Shown: positions 26,449-36,577, numbered from the stretch's first letter. The stretch is 64,000 nucleotides of DNA from Pelagibacteraceae bacterium AG-319-F18 (GCA_003283905.1 QBXA01000001.1:62001-126000), one strand, 5' to 3'. A program made the numbers and translations. Notes: generated by a model not told the origin, from the sequence alone.

Positions 26449-27351
26449 CTATAAATTGTAATGTTTAATCCAGTGTTTCGCTATATCTACTCTTTTACAA
26501 ATCCATATGTCTTTAAATTTTGACACATAATTTAAAAATTTCTTGAGTGATTGTATTCTACCAGGTCTTCCAATTAATCTACAATGCAAACCAACAGACA
26601 TCATTTTTGGCGAAGTTTTTCCTTCTTCATAAAGAGCATCAAAGCTGTCTTTTAAATAATTGTAAAATTGTTCTCCAGAGTTGAATCCTTGATTAGTTGC
26701 AAATCTCATATCATTGTTATCAAGAGTGTAAGGAACCATTAGTTGTTTTTTATTACCTTTTTTTATCCAATATGGAAGATCGTCACTGTATGTATCACTA
26801 CAGTATAAAAAATTACCATTATCAATTACCAAATCCAAAGTATTTGTACTGCATCTCCCGGTATACCAACCAGCAGGTTGAGCACCAAAATTTTTTTTTA
26901 TAGATTTCACTGCAAGTTTCATATCATTCTTTTCTTTTTTCTTTGATACATTTTGATAATCAATCCACCTCCACCCATGACTAGCAACTTCATAATTAGC
27001 TTTTTTTATAGCTGAACAAATTTCTTTATTTCTTTCTAATGCCATTCCAACACCAAAAATAGTTAGTGGGATTTTTTTTTTATTAAATAAATCATGAATT
27101 CTCCAAAATCCTCTTCTTGAACCATATTCATAAATTGACTCCATATTTAAGTGTCGACCTTTAATTGGTTTTGCTCCTATAATTTCTGATAAAAATACCT
27201 CTGAGGTTTTATCGCCATGAAGAATACAGTTCTCTGCTCCTTCTTCATAATTAAGCACAAATTGTAAAGCTAACTTGGCATTACCAGGCCACTTTACCTT
27301 TATTTTTTTGGAACCATATCCTACCAAATCTCTTGGATATTTTTTTTTCAT
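26449..27351 (-). CDS. puuE: Allantoinase, polysaccharide-deacetylase type (PuuE)
   Basis: A 300-residue NodB-fold hydrolase that opens allantoin to allantoate. The N-terminus carries the PuuE signatures RDLVGYG, LQFVLNYEEGAE, and MESIYEYGSRRGFWRI. Later ASHGWRWIDYQ and GWYTGRCS mark the active site. It heads the 3' side of a minus-strand run with 4-base overlaps: uraD, allantoicase, ureidoglycolate lyase, puuE. Confidence 0.9.
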   Translation of the reverse strand: MKKKYPRDLVGYGSKKIKVKWPGNAKLALQFVLNYEEGAENCILHGDKTSEVFLSEIIGAKPIKGRHLNMESIYEYGSRRGFWRIHDLFNKKKIPLTIFGVGMALERNKEICSAIKKANYEVASHGWRWIDYQNVSKKKEKNDMKLAVKSIKKNFGAQPAGWYTGRCSTNTLDLVIDNGNFLYCSDTYSDDLPYWIKKGNKKQLMVPYTLDNNDMRFATNQGFNSGEQFYNYLKDSFDALYEEGKTSPKMMSVGLHCRLIGRPGRIQSLKKFLNYVSKFKDIWICKRVDIAKHWIKHYNL

Positions 27352-27839
27352 TTTTTTAAAATAATTTTATCTTTTTTAAATTTATAAATAACAAGATTGT
27401 TTCCTTTTCCTTTTCTATCAACAATTAGAAAATTCATATTTTTCACAGAAATAAGCGGAAAGTGCCAAATGCCAGCTTTGTAATTCACTCCAGTTTGTTT
27501 AGGAACTAAAAAGGATTGGATTTTATTTATATCAGGTTTATCTCCTCTTGGAGCTACAAATACTAAAAATTTTGTGTCTTCCATTGGTATAAAGGCTTGG
27601 CTTCCTAAAGGATGTTTTTCCATCATATCAATTTTCATAGGAAATTTTCTTTTTTTTGCTTTAAAAATACTAACTATTGCCTTTCCCTTTTTTTTTGAGG
27701 TATCTATGTTTATTAAATTATCAAACCTTTTTGCATATCCATCGTTAATATTTATAGGATTTTTTTTAGATGTATTTATTAATTGTCCAAACTTAGAAAA
27801 TTTTTTTTTAGTTATATTTTTTGCTTTTACAACTTTCAT
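27348..27839 (-). CDS. allA: Ureidoglycolate lyase
   Basis: A 163-residue cupin-like enzyme that splits ureidoglycolate into glyoxylate and urea. FSKFGQLI near the N-terminus, the MEKHPLGSQAFIPM metal/active-site strand and the KAGIWHFPL strand are family features. Overlaps allantoicase and puuE by 4 bases each. The product glyoxylate can enter central metabolism; no urease gene is in this window for the urea. Confidence 0.88.
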   Translation of the reverse strand: MKVVKAKNITKKKFSKFGQLINTSKKNPININDGYAKRFDNLINIDTSKKKGKAIVSIFKAKKRKFPMKIDMMEKHPLGSQAFIPMEDTKFLVFVAPRGDKPDINKIQSFLVPKQTGVNYKAGIWHFPLISVKNMNFLIVDRKGKGNNLVIYKFKKDKIILKK

Positions 27840-28822
27840 TTTACAAAATTTCCAAATGCTCTAATTCTTGAAATTCCACCATCTGGATGGATATTTATTC
27901 TAAGGTAATTTTCTTTATTTCTCTTTACTAAAAATTTTTTAAAAACGTGCTTTTTATTTGCTGAAAGTTTGGATTTATTTAAAATAAATTTCCAATTTTT
28001 TGAATTATTAGCAATTAATTTATTTGATAGATTTTTTGAAATATTTGCAGTTTGAATAGAGCAAGTATCAGGGTAGTTTCCCTTGAAATGATGTGTATCT
28101 ATCTCTAATTTTTTTATTAAGCCTGGTTTTCCAAATTTTATTATAAGCCAATCATAGTTTTTTCCTCTACTTCTTCTTGTCTCCCAACCATCACCCATAT
28201 TTTTTCCCTTACCAGGAGCTATTATATTTTCAGCTCTTCCAAAATGTTCATTATTACAACCAACAATTGAAGCACCGTTTAAAACAGATGTTAAATTTAT
28301 ATTGTTATTATTAAAAATGCTTTTTTCCATTTCAATTTTTCCATAAAGTCTAAGTCTTGCAACTCCACCATCGGGAAAGATATTTAGTTTTATATAATTA
28401 AAAACAGACTTGTTTTGTGATTTAAAGCTGTGGTTTTTGTTGGGCCCAAGTTTTTTTTTACCTATTAAGTGAATCCATTTTGTCTTTTTATTAGGTTTGG
28501 ATCTACTAAAACAACCCTCCACTGATGCGTGAGTAGGTTGATTTCCATTAAAGTGTGTTGTGTCAATGTCTATATCAAAGATCTTTCCAGGTTTGCCTAA
28601 TTTTAAAATTAAATAATCAAAACCTTTTGATCTTCTTCTTCTAGTTTCCCACCCATCCATCCATTTACCATGTTTGTCAAATAGTCCATCTTTAAAAACT
28701 GGAGTATCTATGTTTAAAATTCTGTGAGCAGCTGCAAAAAAATCATCAGTCTTAAATATAATTTTAGATCCGATTCTTGGATCAGTTAAATTAATCATTT
28801 TTGAATTTATAAAATTTTTCAT
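27836..28822 (-). CDS. alc: Allantoicase
   Basis: Hydrolyses allantoate to ureidoglycolate and urea. The 328-residue protein has the two allantoicase repeats, each with a DGWETRRRR or DGWETRRSR stretch, a DTTHF/DTHHF strand and a closing PDGG(V/I)(A/S)R(L/I)R motif. The double repeat and length match the family, and the N-terminal INLTDPRIGSKIIF is typical. It overlaps uraD and allA by 4 bases. Confidence 0.93.
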   Translation of the reverse strand: MKNFINSKMINLTDPRIGSKIIFKTDDFFAAAHRILNIDTPVFKDGLFDKHGKWMDGWETRRRRSKGFDYLILKLGKPGKIFDIDIDTTHFNGNQPTHASVEGCFSRSKPNKKTKWIHLIGKKKLGPNKNHSFKSQNKSVFNYIKLNIFPDGGVARLRLYGKIEMEKSIFNNNNINLTSVLNGASIVGCNNEHFGRAENIIAPGKGKNMGDGWETRRSRGKNYDWLIIKFGKPGLIKKLEIDTHHFKGNYPDTCSIQTANISKNLSNKLIANNSKNWKFILNKSKLSANKKHVFKKFLVKRNKENYLRINIHPDGGISRIRAFGNFVK

Positions 28823-29316
28823 TTTTTATTTATTTCATTAAGACGAAAGGTTGCAATTTTTTTTACTTGTTTTTTTGCCTCTTGGAATTCACTTTCTACA
28901 TCACTTTGTATTCTTTGTCTAAAATTATTCAATATTTCATTTTTATTTTTGCCTTTTACAGCAATTATAAATGGAAAATTAAACTTTTTTTTATATTCTG
29001 AATTTAATTTTTTGAATTCTTCATATTCCTCATTAGAACATTCATTTAATTTTGCAGAAGCTTGTTCTGATATAGACTCCGAAGTCATTCTTTTTGCCAC
29101 AGCAAGCTCAGGGTGAGCATTTAATATTTCTAAAATTTTATCTTTTTTATAACTTTCGTAAATATTCAGCATTTTAAACATAATATCTTCGAGGTTTTTA
29201 AATGGTTTTGACTCAAAAGCCTCTGAAGCCACTGACTCAGTTTTTTCAAAAACATTACCAAATATTGACAAAAAATCAGACTTGTTAAGATCGTTAATGT
29301 TATCTATTGTTCTCAT
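28819..29316 (-). CDS. uraD: OHCU decarboxylase
   Basis: Converts 2-oxo-4-hydroxy-4-carboxy-5-ureidoimidazoline to S-allantoin. The 165-residue helical protein has the active-site NAHPELA, the SEQASA stretch and FPFIIAVKGKN, all family features. It is divergent from uraH across about 50 bases, so the two enzymes acting after urate oxidation may share control. Confidence 0.92.
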   Translation of the reverse strand: MRTIDNINDLNKSDFLSIFGNVFEKTESVASEAFESKPFKNLEDIMFKMLNIYESYKKDKILEILNAHPELAVAKRMTSESISEQASAKLNECSNEEYEEFKKLNSEYKKKFNFPFIIAVKGKNKNEILNNFRQRIQSDVESEFQEAKKQVKKIATFRLNEINKK

Positions 29317-29364
29317 ATAATTTTAAATAATTTAAGTTTGAAATTTAAATGATACTATAATTTT

Positions 29365-29715
29365 ATGACTAAGCTCACAACTCATGTTTTAGATGTATAT
29401 TCAGGTAAACCTGGAAAGGGTATCTTAGTTGAGTTGTTTTACTTAAATGATTCAGAGAGAAAAAAAATAACTTCAATAAAACTTAATGATGATGGGAGAG
29501 CAAGCTCTCCATTAGCAGAGGGAGATATTTTTGTTAAGGGTAAGTATGAATTAGTTTTTTATATTGGTGATTATTTTAAAAATATATCACCAGTAAGTGA
29601 TGTACCATTCTTGGATGATGTAATTATCAGATTTGGTATTTCAGATCCCTCACAGCATTATCATGTACCTTTATTAGTCTCACCATGGAGTTATTCTACT
29701 TATAGAGGCAGTTAA
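29365..29715 (+). CDS. uraH: 5-hydroxyisourate hydrolase
   Basis: Transthyretin-like enzyme of 116 residues that hydrolyses 5-hydroxyisourate to OHCU. The N-terminal THVLDVYSGKPGKG and the C-terminal SPWSYSTYRGS tetrapeptide are diagnostic. No signal peptide, so it is cytoplasmic. It leads the plus-strand run uraH, xdhA, xdhB, guanine deaminase, puuD, with xdhA starting on the very next base. Confidence 0.95.
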   Translation: MTKLTTHVLDVYSGKPGKGILVELFYLNDSERKKITSIKLNDDGRASSPLAEGDIFVKGKYELVFYIGDYFKNISPVSDVPFLDDVIIRFGISDPSQHYHVPLLVSPWSYSTYRGS

Positions 29716-31152
29716 GTGATATCAAACTCAGTAAAATTCTTATTAAACGATAAGATTCTAGAAATTAAAAACCCTGATCCAAATCAAACAATTCTTAATT
29801 ACATTAGAACTGAACTAAAAAAAACTGGAACTAAAGAGGGATGCTCAGAAGGTGGTTGTGGAGCATGTACTATCGTTTTGGGTGAGTTAGTTAACAATGA
29901 TATAAAATATAGTTCAATAAATTCTTGTATTTCATTTGTGCCATCTTTAAATGGTAAACAACTTTTGATTGTAGAGGATTTGGTTTCTAAAGAAGGAAAA
30001 TTCCATCCAGTTCAAGAAGCGATGGTAAAATTTCATGGATCACAATGTGGATTTTGTACTCCAGGGTTTGTTATGTCTTTGTTTTCAATGTTTAAAAATA
30101 ATAAAAGTTATAACCACGAATTAATAGCAGACTCAATATCGGGAAATTTGTGTCGTTGTACTGGCTATAGACCCATTATTGATGCTGCCAAAAGTTTAAA
30201 TAAGACCAATAAGACAGATGAGTTTACTAAAAATAAAAATAAAATTATAAAATTATTAAAAAATATTAGACCAAAAAATATTTTTATTAAAAAAGACGAT
30301 AAAATTTATTTCTCACCTAAAAATATTAAAGATTTAAAAAGTATAATTAAAAATAACTCAAATTTTAATTTTCTTGCTGGTGGAACAGATTTATCTTTAA
30401 TAGTTACAAAAGAAAGAAAAGAAATTCCATTTATAATTGATTTAAAAGAGGTTAAAGAATTAGATTTTATAAAGGTAAGTAAAAATTACCTAGAGATTGG
30501 AGCCGCCACTCCTCTAATAAAATTTGAAAATGAAATTAAAAAATATTATCCAGATTTTTATTCTGTTCTAAAGAGATATGGCTCAGTTCAAATTAGAAAT
30601 GTAGGTACTATAGGAGGTAATATTGCAACTGCATCACCAATTGGTGACTCGTTACCGATTTTACTATCTTTAAATGCTGAGATTTTAATAGAGAGTTTTA
30701 ATGAAAGAAAAGTTTTATCGATAAATAATTTTTTCATAGATTATAGAAAAACTAAATTAAAAAAAAATGAATTTATTCGATCAATAAAAATACCATTATT
30801 TAAAAAAAATATATTTAAAGCATTTAAAATTTCAAAAAGATTTGATGATGATATTTCATCTGTTTGTGGTTCTTTTAATTTCGAAATTAATAATAATAAA
30901 ATTAAAGAAGTATATATTGCGTATGGGGGTATGGCAGCTGTACCGAAAAGAGCTAAAGCATGTGAGAAAATTCTTAAAAATAAGCCTCTTAATATCAATA
31001 CTTTTGACCAAGCAAAAAATTATTTAGAAAAAGATTTAAGTCCTATTGGAGATATGAGGGCAAGTAAAGAATACAGACTAGAGATAGCAAAAAATTTGTT
31101 AATGAAATGTTTTGTAGAAATAAATTCTAATAAGCTAACAAGAGTAAATTAA
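29716..31152 (+). CDS. xdhA: Xanthine dehydrogenase small subunit (FeS and FAD)
   Basis: A 478-residue subunit carrying two [2Fe-2S] clusters and FAD. The plant-type cluster cysteines are in CSEGGCGACTIV, the second cluster in CGFCTPGF and CRCTGYRP, and the FAD domain has FLAGGTDLSL and RNVGTIGGNIATASPIGD. It moves electrons from the molybdenum site of XdhB to NAD. Start is GTG at 29716, directly after the uraH stop. Both subunits share a 1-base junction. Confidence 0.94.
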   Translation: MISNSVKFLLNDKILEIKNPDPNQTILNYIRTELKKTGTKEGCSEGGCGACTIVLGELVNNDIKYSSINSCISFVPSLNGKQLLIVEDLVSKEGKFHPVQEAMVKFHGSQCGFCTPGFVMSLFSMFKNNKSYNHELIADSISGNLCRCTGYRPIIDAAKSLNKTNKTDEFTKNKNKIIKLLKNIRPKNIFIKKDDKIYFSPKNIKDLKSIIKNNSNFNFLAGGTDLSLIVTKERKEIPFIIDLKEVKELDFIKVSKNYLEIGAATPLIKFENEIKKYYPDFYSVLKRYGSVQIRNVGTIGGNIATASPIGDSLPILLSLNAEILIESFNERKVLSINNFFIDYRKTKLKKNEFIRSIKIPLFKKNIFKAFKISKRFDDDISSVCGSFNFEINNNKIKEVYIAYGGMAAVPKRAKACEKILKNKPLNINTFDQAKNYLEKDLSPIGDMRASKEYRLEIAKNLLMKCFVEINSNKLTRVN

Positions 31153-33469
31153 ATGAGTAAAGAGAATTATATTGAGGAAATAAGACCACACGATAGTGCT
31201 TACAAACATGTAAGTGGATACGCTGAGTATATTGATGATATTAATGAACCGAAAAATACAATTTATGGTGCTATTGGTTTAAGCAAAAAAGCACATGCAA
31301 TTATTAAAAAAATAGATTTAACTGAGGTAAAAAAAAGTGAGGGTGTTATTTCAGTAGTTACACAAAGTGATATTACTGGTAGAAATGATGTGGGACCTGT
31401 TTTTTGATGGTGATCCTATTTTTCCAACAAAAAAAGTTGAGTTTTATGGCCAACCATTGTTTGCTGTTGCTGCTATAACGACAGAACTTGCAAGAAAAGC
31501 AGTATTAAAAGCTAAGATAAATTATAAAGAGTTAAAACCTGTTATTACAATTAAAGAAGCTTTAAATAAAAAACAGTTCTTATTTAAACCTAGAAAAATA
31601 AAAAAAGGTAATCCTTTAAAGAAAATAAAAATATCAAAAAATATTTTAAAAGGTAATTTTACAACAGGAAGTCAAGAACACTTTTATTTAGAAGGTCAAG
31701 CAGCTTTTGTTATTCCTAAAGAAGACGATAATTTTTTAGTTTATAGCTCAACACAACATCCTTCAGAGACACAACAATTAATTGCAAAAATGTTCAATCA
31801 AAAAAGCAATTCAATTAATGTTGAGGTAAGAAGAATTGGAGGTGGGTTTGGGGGAAAAGAAACAAATTTCATGACAGCTTGTATTTGTTCGTTATTAGCT
31901 AAAAAATCAGGTCAGCCTGTCAAATTAAGACTAGACAGAGATGACGATATAATATTGACAGGTAAAAGACATGAATTTTTATCTGAATATGAAGTTGGTT
32001 TTAATGATGAAGGAATTATTGAAGGATTAAAAATAAACCTATCTTCAAATTGTGGAATGTCACCCGATTTATCAGCGGCAATAAACGAAAGAGCTTTGCT
32101 TCATATAGACAACGCATATTACATTTCAGATATTGAGGTAACAAACAATTTATGTAAGACAAATATTCCAACTTCAACTGCATTTAGAGGCTTTGGTGGA
32201 AACCAAGGAATGATGGCTATAGAAAATATTATAGATAATATCTCAAGATACTTAAAAAAAGATCCTATAGAAGTTAGAAAGAAAAATTTTTATCAAAAAG
32301 ATAAAAAAAACGTAACTCATTATGGGATGACTATTGAAGATAACGTAATTAATGAAATATTTAAAGATTTAGAAAATAAATCTAATTATAAGAAAAGATA
32401 TTCAGATATAAGAAGATTTAATGAAAAAAATAAATTTAAAAAAAAAGGTATAGCTATTACACCGTTAAAATTTGGTATTTCATTTACAACAATTCATTTA
32501 AACCAAGCCGGAGCTTTAGTCCATATTTACACAGATGGAAGCGTATATTTGAACCATGGCGGTATAGAAATGGGTCAAGGTACCCATACAAAAATTGCTC
32601 AATTAGTGGCAAATTCTTTTGGATTACCCTATAATTTAGTTCATATTTCATCAACGAATACATCTAAAGTTCCAAATACATCAGCCAGTGCTGCTTCATC
32701 AACTACAGATCTTAATGGAGCCGCAGCATTAAATGCAGTAGCAAAAATTAAATCAAATTTAGAAAAATTTATTAAGAAAAAATATAAGATCTATAATCAT
32801 GAAGCAGTCTATAAAGATCAATATATAATATTTGGAAATAGACAATTTGAATTTAAAAGCATTATTCAAGAGGCATATTTAAATAGAATTTCTCTTTCTT
32901 CTTCAGGTTTTTATTCAACACCAAAAATTAATTTTGATAAAAAAAAATTTAGAGGAAGACCCTTTTATTATTTTTGTTATGGTGCAGCTGTTTCAGAAGT
33001 AACTATTGATACATTAACTGGTGAAAATGTTTTAGAAAGAGTTGATATTTTGCATGATGCTGGAAAACCAATAAATCCAGCACTTGAACTAGGTCAGATT
33101 GAAGGTGGTTTTGTACAAGGACAAGGTTGGTTGACTATTGAAGAGCTTAATTGGAAATCAAATGGACAGATTACAACTTTTTCTCCATCAACATACAAAA
33201 TACCTGCGGTAAGTGATATCCCAAAAAAATTTAATGTAGAAATTTTTAAAGAAGGATCAAATAATGAAAAAGTTGTTAATAAAGCAAAGACAACTGGAGA
33301 ACCTCCTTTAATGCTAGCTATGAGTGTTTTTTATGCAATAAAAGATGCAGTTGCTTCAATTGGAAATTATCAGATTGCACCAGAACTTAATGCACCAGCA
33401 ACTCCTGAAAGAATTTTAATGAGTGTTAACAAGATCAAAAATAAAATAAAAAATCTAAATGGAAGATAA
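31153..33469 (+). CDS. xdhB: Xanthine dehydrogenase large (molybdopterin) subunit, interrupted by an apparent +1 frameshift
   Basis: Oxidises hypoxanthine/xanthine to urate at a molybdenum centre. The first frame (31153-31407) encodes 84 residues to GRNDVGPVF, then TGA. The rest continues from DGDPIFPTKKVEFYGQP in the +1 frame, codons from 31406 to the stop at 33469. Dropping one T from the T6 run at 31400-31405 restores a 771-residue protein, the normal size. Cofactor and active-site parts are intact: GGGFGGKE, AFRGFGGNQGM with its arginine, and the catalytic glutamate in TTGEPPLMLAMS. No other lesion is visible, so this is a sequencing error, a very recent mutation, or a slippage site (TTT TGA). 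Confidence 0.85.
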
Positions 33470-33929
33470 AAAAAAATTTATGGCAAAAGCTATTGAACTT
33501 TCTGTAAATAGCGCAAACACTATTGGCGGACCCTTTGGAAGTGTCATAGTTAAGGATAACAAGATTATTTCAGAGGGTTCTAATAAAGTGACTTTTTCAA
33601 ATGATCCAACTGCTCATGGAGAGGTTGTAGCAATTCGAGAAGCTTGTAAAAAATTAAATACTTTTGATCTGTCGGGTTGTGAGATTTATACATCATGTGA
33701 ACCTTGTCCAATGTGTCTTTCCGCAATTTATTGGTCAAGATTAGATAAAATATATTATGCAAATACAAGAGAAGATGCAAAAAATATAGACTTTGATGAC
33801 TCATTTATTTATTTAGAGATTCCAAAAAAAATAAGTGATAGAAAAATTAAAATGACACAAATGCTTAGAGATGATGCTTTAAAAGCATTTGAAATTTGGG
33901 ATAAAAAAGTAGATAAAATAAAATATTGA
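33459..33929 (+). CDS. guaD: Guanine deaminase, cytidine-deaminase fold
   Basis: A 156-residue zinc deaminase. The HGEVVAIREAC and CEPCPMCLSAIYW motifs supply the zinc ligands and catalytic glutamate, and the GGPFGSVIV start is typical of GuaD-like proteins. It would make xanthine from guanine, feeding XdhAB. It overlaps xdhB by 11 bases and puuD by 1 base. A tRNA adenosine deaminase is the main alternative, but context favours guanine. Confidence 0.85.
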   Translation: MEDKKKFMAKAIELSVNSANTIGGPFGSVIVKDNKIISEGSNKVTFSNDPTAHGEVVAIREACKKLNTFDLSGCEIYTSCEPCPMCLSAIYWSRLDKIYYANTREDAKNIDFDDSFIYLEIPKKISDRKIKMTQMLRDDALKAFEIWDKKVDKIKY

Positions 33930-34837
33930 TGGAATTTTTACCTTATACAATAAAATGGTTTGAAGTTATTCTTAGATGGGGCCATGTATTATTTGCAATA
34001 TTATGGGTAGGTAATAGTTTTTTATTTAATTACTTAGACAACAATTTAAATAAAAATATAACAAGTGATGATATTGATGGTGAAGGATATCTGATGCATT
34101 CTGGTTTTTTTTATAAACTATCAAGGTTAAAAACATCACCACCGCAAGATTATTTAAATAGATTAGTAATCTTTAAATGGCAAAGTTATTTAACTTTTGT
34201 AACTGGAATGTTGCTACTAGTTGTAATTTATTATTATAACGCTGGTGTATTAATGATTGATAAACGTGTTTTGTTAATACCTCCTAGTTATGCCATTGTT
34301 ATCTCACTTTTATCATTAATTGTTTCTTGGTTTGTTTATGATTTTTTATGTAAATCTAAATTGATTGAAAATAATATATTATTTATTTCTACAGCAATCA
34401 TTTTGCTAGCACTTGTTTCTTTTGGTCTGACTAAATTATTTGGACCGAAATTTGCAATTTTAAGTGTTGGATTGATTATAGGTACTAATATGTTTGGTAA
34501 TGTTTTTACAGTAATTATACCTAATCAAATGAATATAATTAGTAGTAGCGAAAGAGGTGAAAAATTTGATATGAGCCTATCCTTAGCAGCCAAACAAAGA
34601 TCAATTCATAATAATTATTCCACTTTTTTAGTATTGTTTATAATGCTTTCAGGGCACTCAAGTTTCTTAGTTTATCACAAGTATAACTGGTTAATTTTAT
34701 GTGCGGTTGGCGTGATCTCTGCAGTTGCTAGACACTATTTCAATTTAAGAGGAAGAAACATTCACAGGTTGTATATTTTAATTTCTTCAATAATAGCACT
34801 TATCGTTCTTGCAGTTTTAGTTTTATTATTTAAATAA
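33929..34837 (+). CDS. puuD: Urate hydroxylase PuuD, membrane domain only
   Basis: Integral-membrane urate oxidase of 302 residues with about eight helices. WGHVLFAILWVGNSFLFNYLD near the N-terminus and MHSGFFYKLSRLKTSP followed by FKWQSYLTFVTGMLL are PuuD signatures. It makes 5-hydroxyisourate. Known PuuD proteins carry an extra C-terminal cytochrome c domain; here the protein stops after the last helix, with no CxxCH. The ATG at 33929 (TGATG with the deaminase stop) is preferred over TTG at 33926. Confidence 0.88.
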   Translation: MEFLPYTIKWFEVILRWGHVLFAILWVGNSFLFNYLDNNLNKNITSDDIDGEGYLMHSGFFYKLSRLKTSPPQDYLNRLVIFKWQSYLTFVTGMLLLVVIYYYNAGVLMIDKRVLLIPPSYAIVISLLSLIVSWFVYDFLCKSKLIENNILFISTAIILLALVSFGLTKLFGPKFAILSVGLIIGTNMFGNVFTVIIPNQMNIISSSERGEKFDMSLSLAAKQRSIHNNYSTFLVLFIMLSGHSSFLVYHKYNWLILCAVGVISAVARHYFNLRGRNIHRLYILISSIIALIVLAVLVLLFK

Positions 34838-34852
34838 TTAATTATAAAAATT

Positions 34853-35377
34853 ATGTCAGAAAAATTAATTATAAGTTGGGATGAATATAATAAGACAGTA
34901 GAAAAATTGGCAATCCAAATTCATGAAAGTGGTTACAAGCCAACAATACTAATTGGAATTATGCGAGGAGCTGCACCAATGATAGATGTCTTAAGTAGAA
35001 TTTTCAAATTGAAATGTGCTTATCTTGCAGTTGAGTCTTATAGTGGAAAAGGGGTTGAAGACGAACAAGGTGATTTAGTTTTTTCAAGAGAGATGAGTTC
35101 AATTGCACCAAGCATGGGTGGAAGAATTCTTTTATGTGATGATCTATCTGACACAGGAATTACTTTTAATAAAAGTGTTGATTGGTTAAAAAAATATGAA
35201 CCAATAAAAAATAAAATTGAGGATATAAAAACAGCTACCCTTTTTAAAAAAAAACAATCAACTTTTGAGCCAGACTTTTGTGCCAATAAACTTCCTGACA
35301 ATCCGTGGATTGTCCAGCCTTTCGAAATTTATGAAGATTTAAGAATAGAAGAAATAAAAAAAAGACACCAGAAATAA
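34853..35377 (+). CDS. Purine phosphoribosyltransferase, xanthine/guanine type
   Basis: A 174-residue PRTase with the PRPP-binding loop ILLCDDLSDTGIT and an N-terminal IMRGAAPMIDVLSR. It resembles Gpt-like salvage enzymes that attach xanthine or guanine to PRPP. As the last gene of the plus-strand purine run it offers salvage as an alternative to breakdown. The exact base is inferred from context. Confidence 0.78.
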   Translation: MSEKLIISWDEYNKTVEKLAIQIHESGYKPTILIGIMRGAAPMIDVLSRIFKLKCAYLAVESYSGKGVEDEQGDLVFSREMSSIAPSMGGRILLCDDLSDTGITFNKSVDWLKKYEPIKNKIEDIKTATLFKKKQSTFEPDFCANKLPDNPWIVQPFEIYEDLRIEEIKKRHQK

Positions 35378-35405
35378 AAAAGGCCAGTATAAAAACTGGC
35401 CTTTT
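35378..35405. terminator. Bidirectional intrinsic terminator
   Basis: An 11-bp perfect stem, AAAAGGCCAGT (35378-35388) with ACTGGCCTTTT (35395-35405), around a 6-base loop, flanked by A and T runs on both sides. It lies between the convergent PRTase and BMP-protein genes and can serve both strands. Confidence 0.85.
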
Positions 35406-35429
35406 AAATTTTAAATTATTTTGTAAAAA

Positions 35430-36500
35430 TTATTTAGGTATATCTCCCTCAACACCTTTTACATAAGTCATCATTCCTGCAAGCATACCATCATCAGCGG
35501 TTTTACCTTCAGCAACCATTAAACCACCTTTCTGATCATAAATAGGTCCAGTGAAAGCATGAACTTTACCAGATGCTAAATCTGCTTGAAGTTTTTTAAC
35601 TTTAGCCTGTAAATCAGAAGGAATTGCAGAGTCAAGATCAGATATAACCACCATACCATCGCCGATGCCATGCCAAGTATCTTTTTGACTCCATGTTCCA
35701 TTTGCTACAGCTTTGACTCTATCAACATAGTAAGGTCCCCAGTTATTTTCAACTGAAGTCAATACCGCTTTAGGCGCAAATTTATCCATATCGCTTGCTT
35801 GACCAAAAGCATAAACTCCTGCTTTTTCTGCAATCTGAACAATAGCAGTACTGTCAGTATGTTGAGCAATTATGTCAGCACCCTGGTCAATTAAAGCTTT
35901 AGCCGCTTCAGATTCTTTACCTGGGTCATACCAAGTAAAAGCCCAAACAATTTTTGTTTTGATATTTGGATTTACTTTTTGAGCCGCTAAAGTAAATGAA
36001 TTAATTCCTCTTATCACTTCTGGAATTGGAAAAGAAGCCACATACCCAATAACATTAGATTTTGTCATCGACCCAGCTATTGTTCCCAAGATAGCTCTAC
36101 CTTCATAGAATCTAGCAGCGTAAGTTGAAACATTTGGATGTTCTCTTTTGTATCCAGTAGCATGTTCAAATTTTACGTTTGGAAACTCTTTTGCAACTTT
36201 GTTAGTTGGATTCATATATCCAAAACTAGTTGTAAAAATAACATCATGACCAGAATTAGCTAATTGTCTAAGAACTCTCTCAGCATCAGCACTTTCTGGA
36301 ACACCTTCCACATATGTAGTTTTATATCCGGCAGCTTCTACAGCTTTTCTCCCTACATCATGCTGATATGTCCATCCATGGTCACCCGTTGGACCAATGT
36401 AAACAAATGCTGCTTTAACATCTTTTGCAACAGCAGAAACAGTTAATGTAAAAAAGAAAACTAACGAAGAAACCAAAGATCTGGTAAATATTTTATGCAT
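35430..36500 (-). CDS. BMP-family ABC transporter substrate-binding protein
   Basis: A 356-residue periplasmic protein with a cleavable signal peptide (to about residue 25, VSAVAKD) and no lipobox. The family's YIGPTGDHGWTYQHD, GHDVIFTTSFGYM and QHTDSTAIVQIAE motifs are clear. BMP proteins of this type bind nucleosides or nucleobases. It closes the minus-strand operon deaminase, ATPase, two permeases, binding protein. A 77-base AT-rich gap before it could help give it extra expression. Confidence 0.88.
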   Translation of the reverse strand: MHKIFTRSLVSSLVFFFTLTVSAVAKDVKAAFVYIGPTGDHGWTYQHDVGRKAVEAAGYKTTYVEGVPESADAERVLRQLANSGHDVIFTTSFGYMNPTNKVAKEFPNVKFEHATGYKREHPNVSTYAARFYEGRAILGTIAGSMTKSNVIGYVASFPIPEVIRGINSFTLAAQKVNPNIKTKIVWAFTWYDPGKESEAAKALIDQGADIIAQHTDSTAIVQIAEKAGVYAFGQASDMDKFAPKAVLTSVENNWGPYYVDRVKAVANGTWSQKDTWHGIGDGMVVISDLDSAIPSDLQAKVKKLQADLASGKVHAFTGPIYDQKGGLMVAEGKTADDGMLAGMMTYVKGVEGDIPK

Positions 36501-36577
36501 AAATTTATATCCCTTTTAGTTTTTTTTAAAAATTAAGCTTAAATTAAATTAATTAAAAAAAAATAATTATTTTAAAA

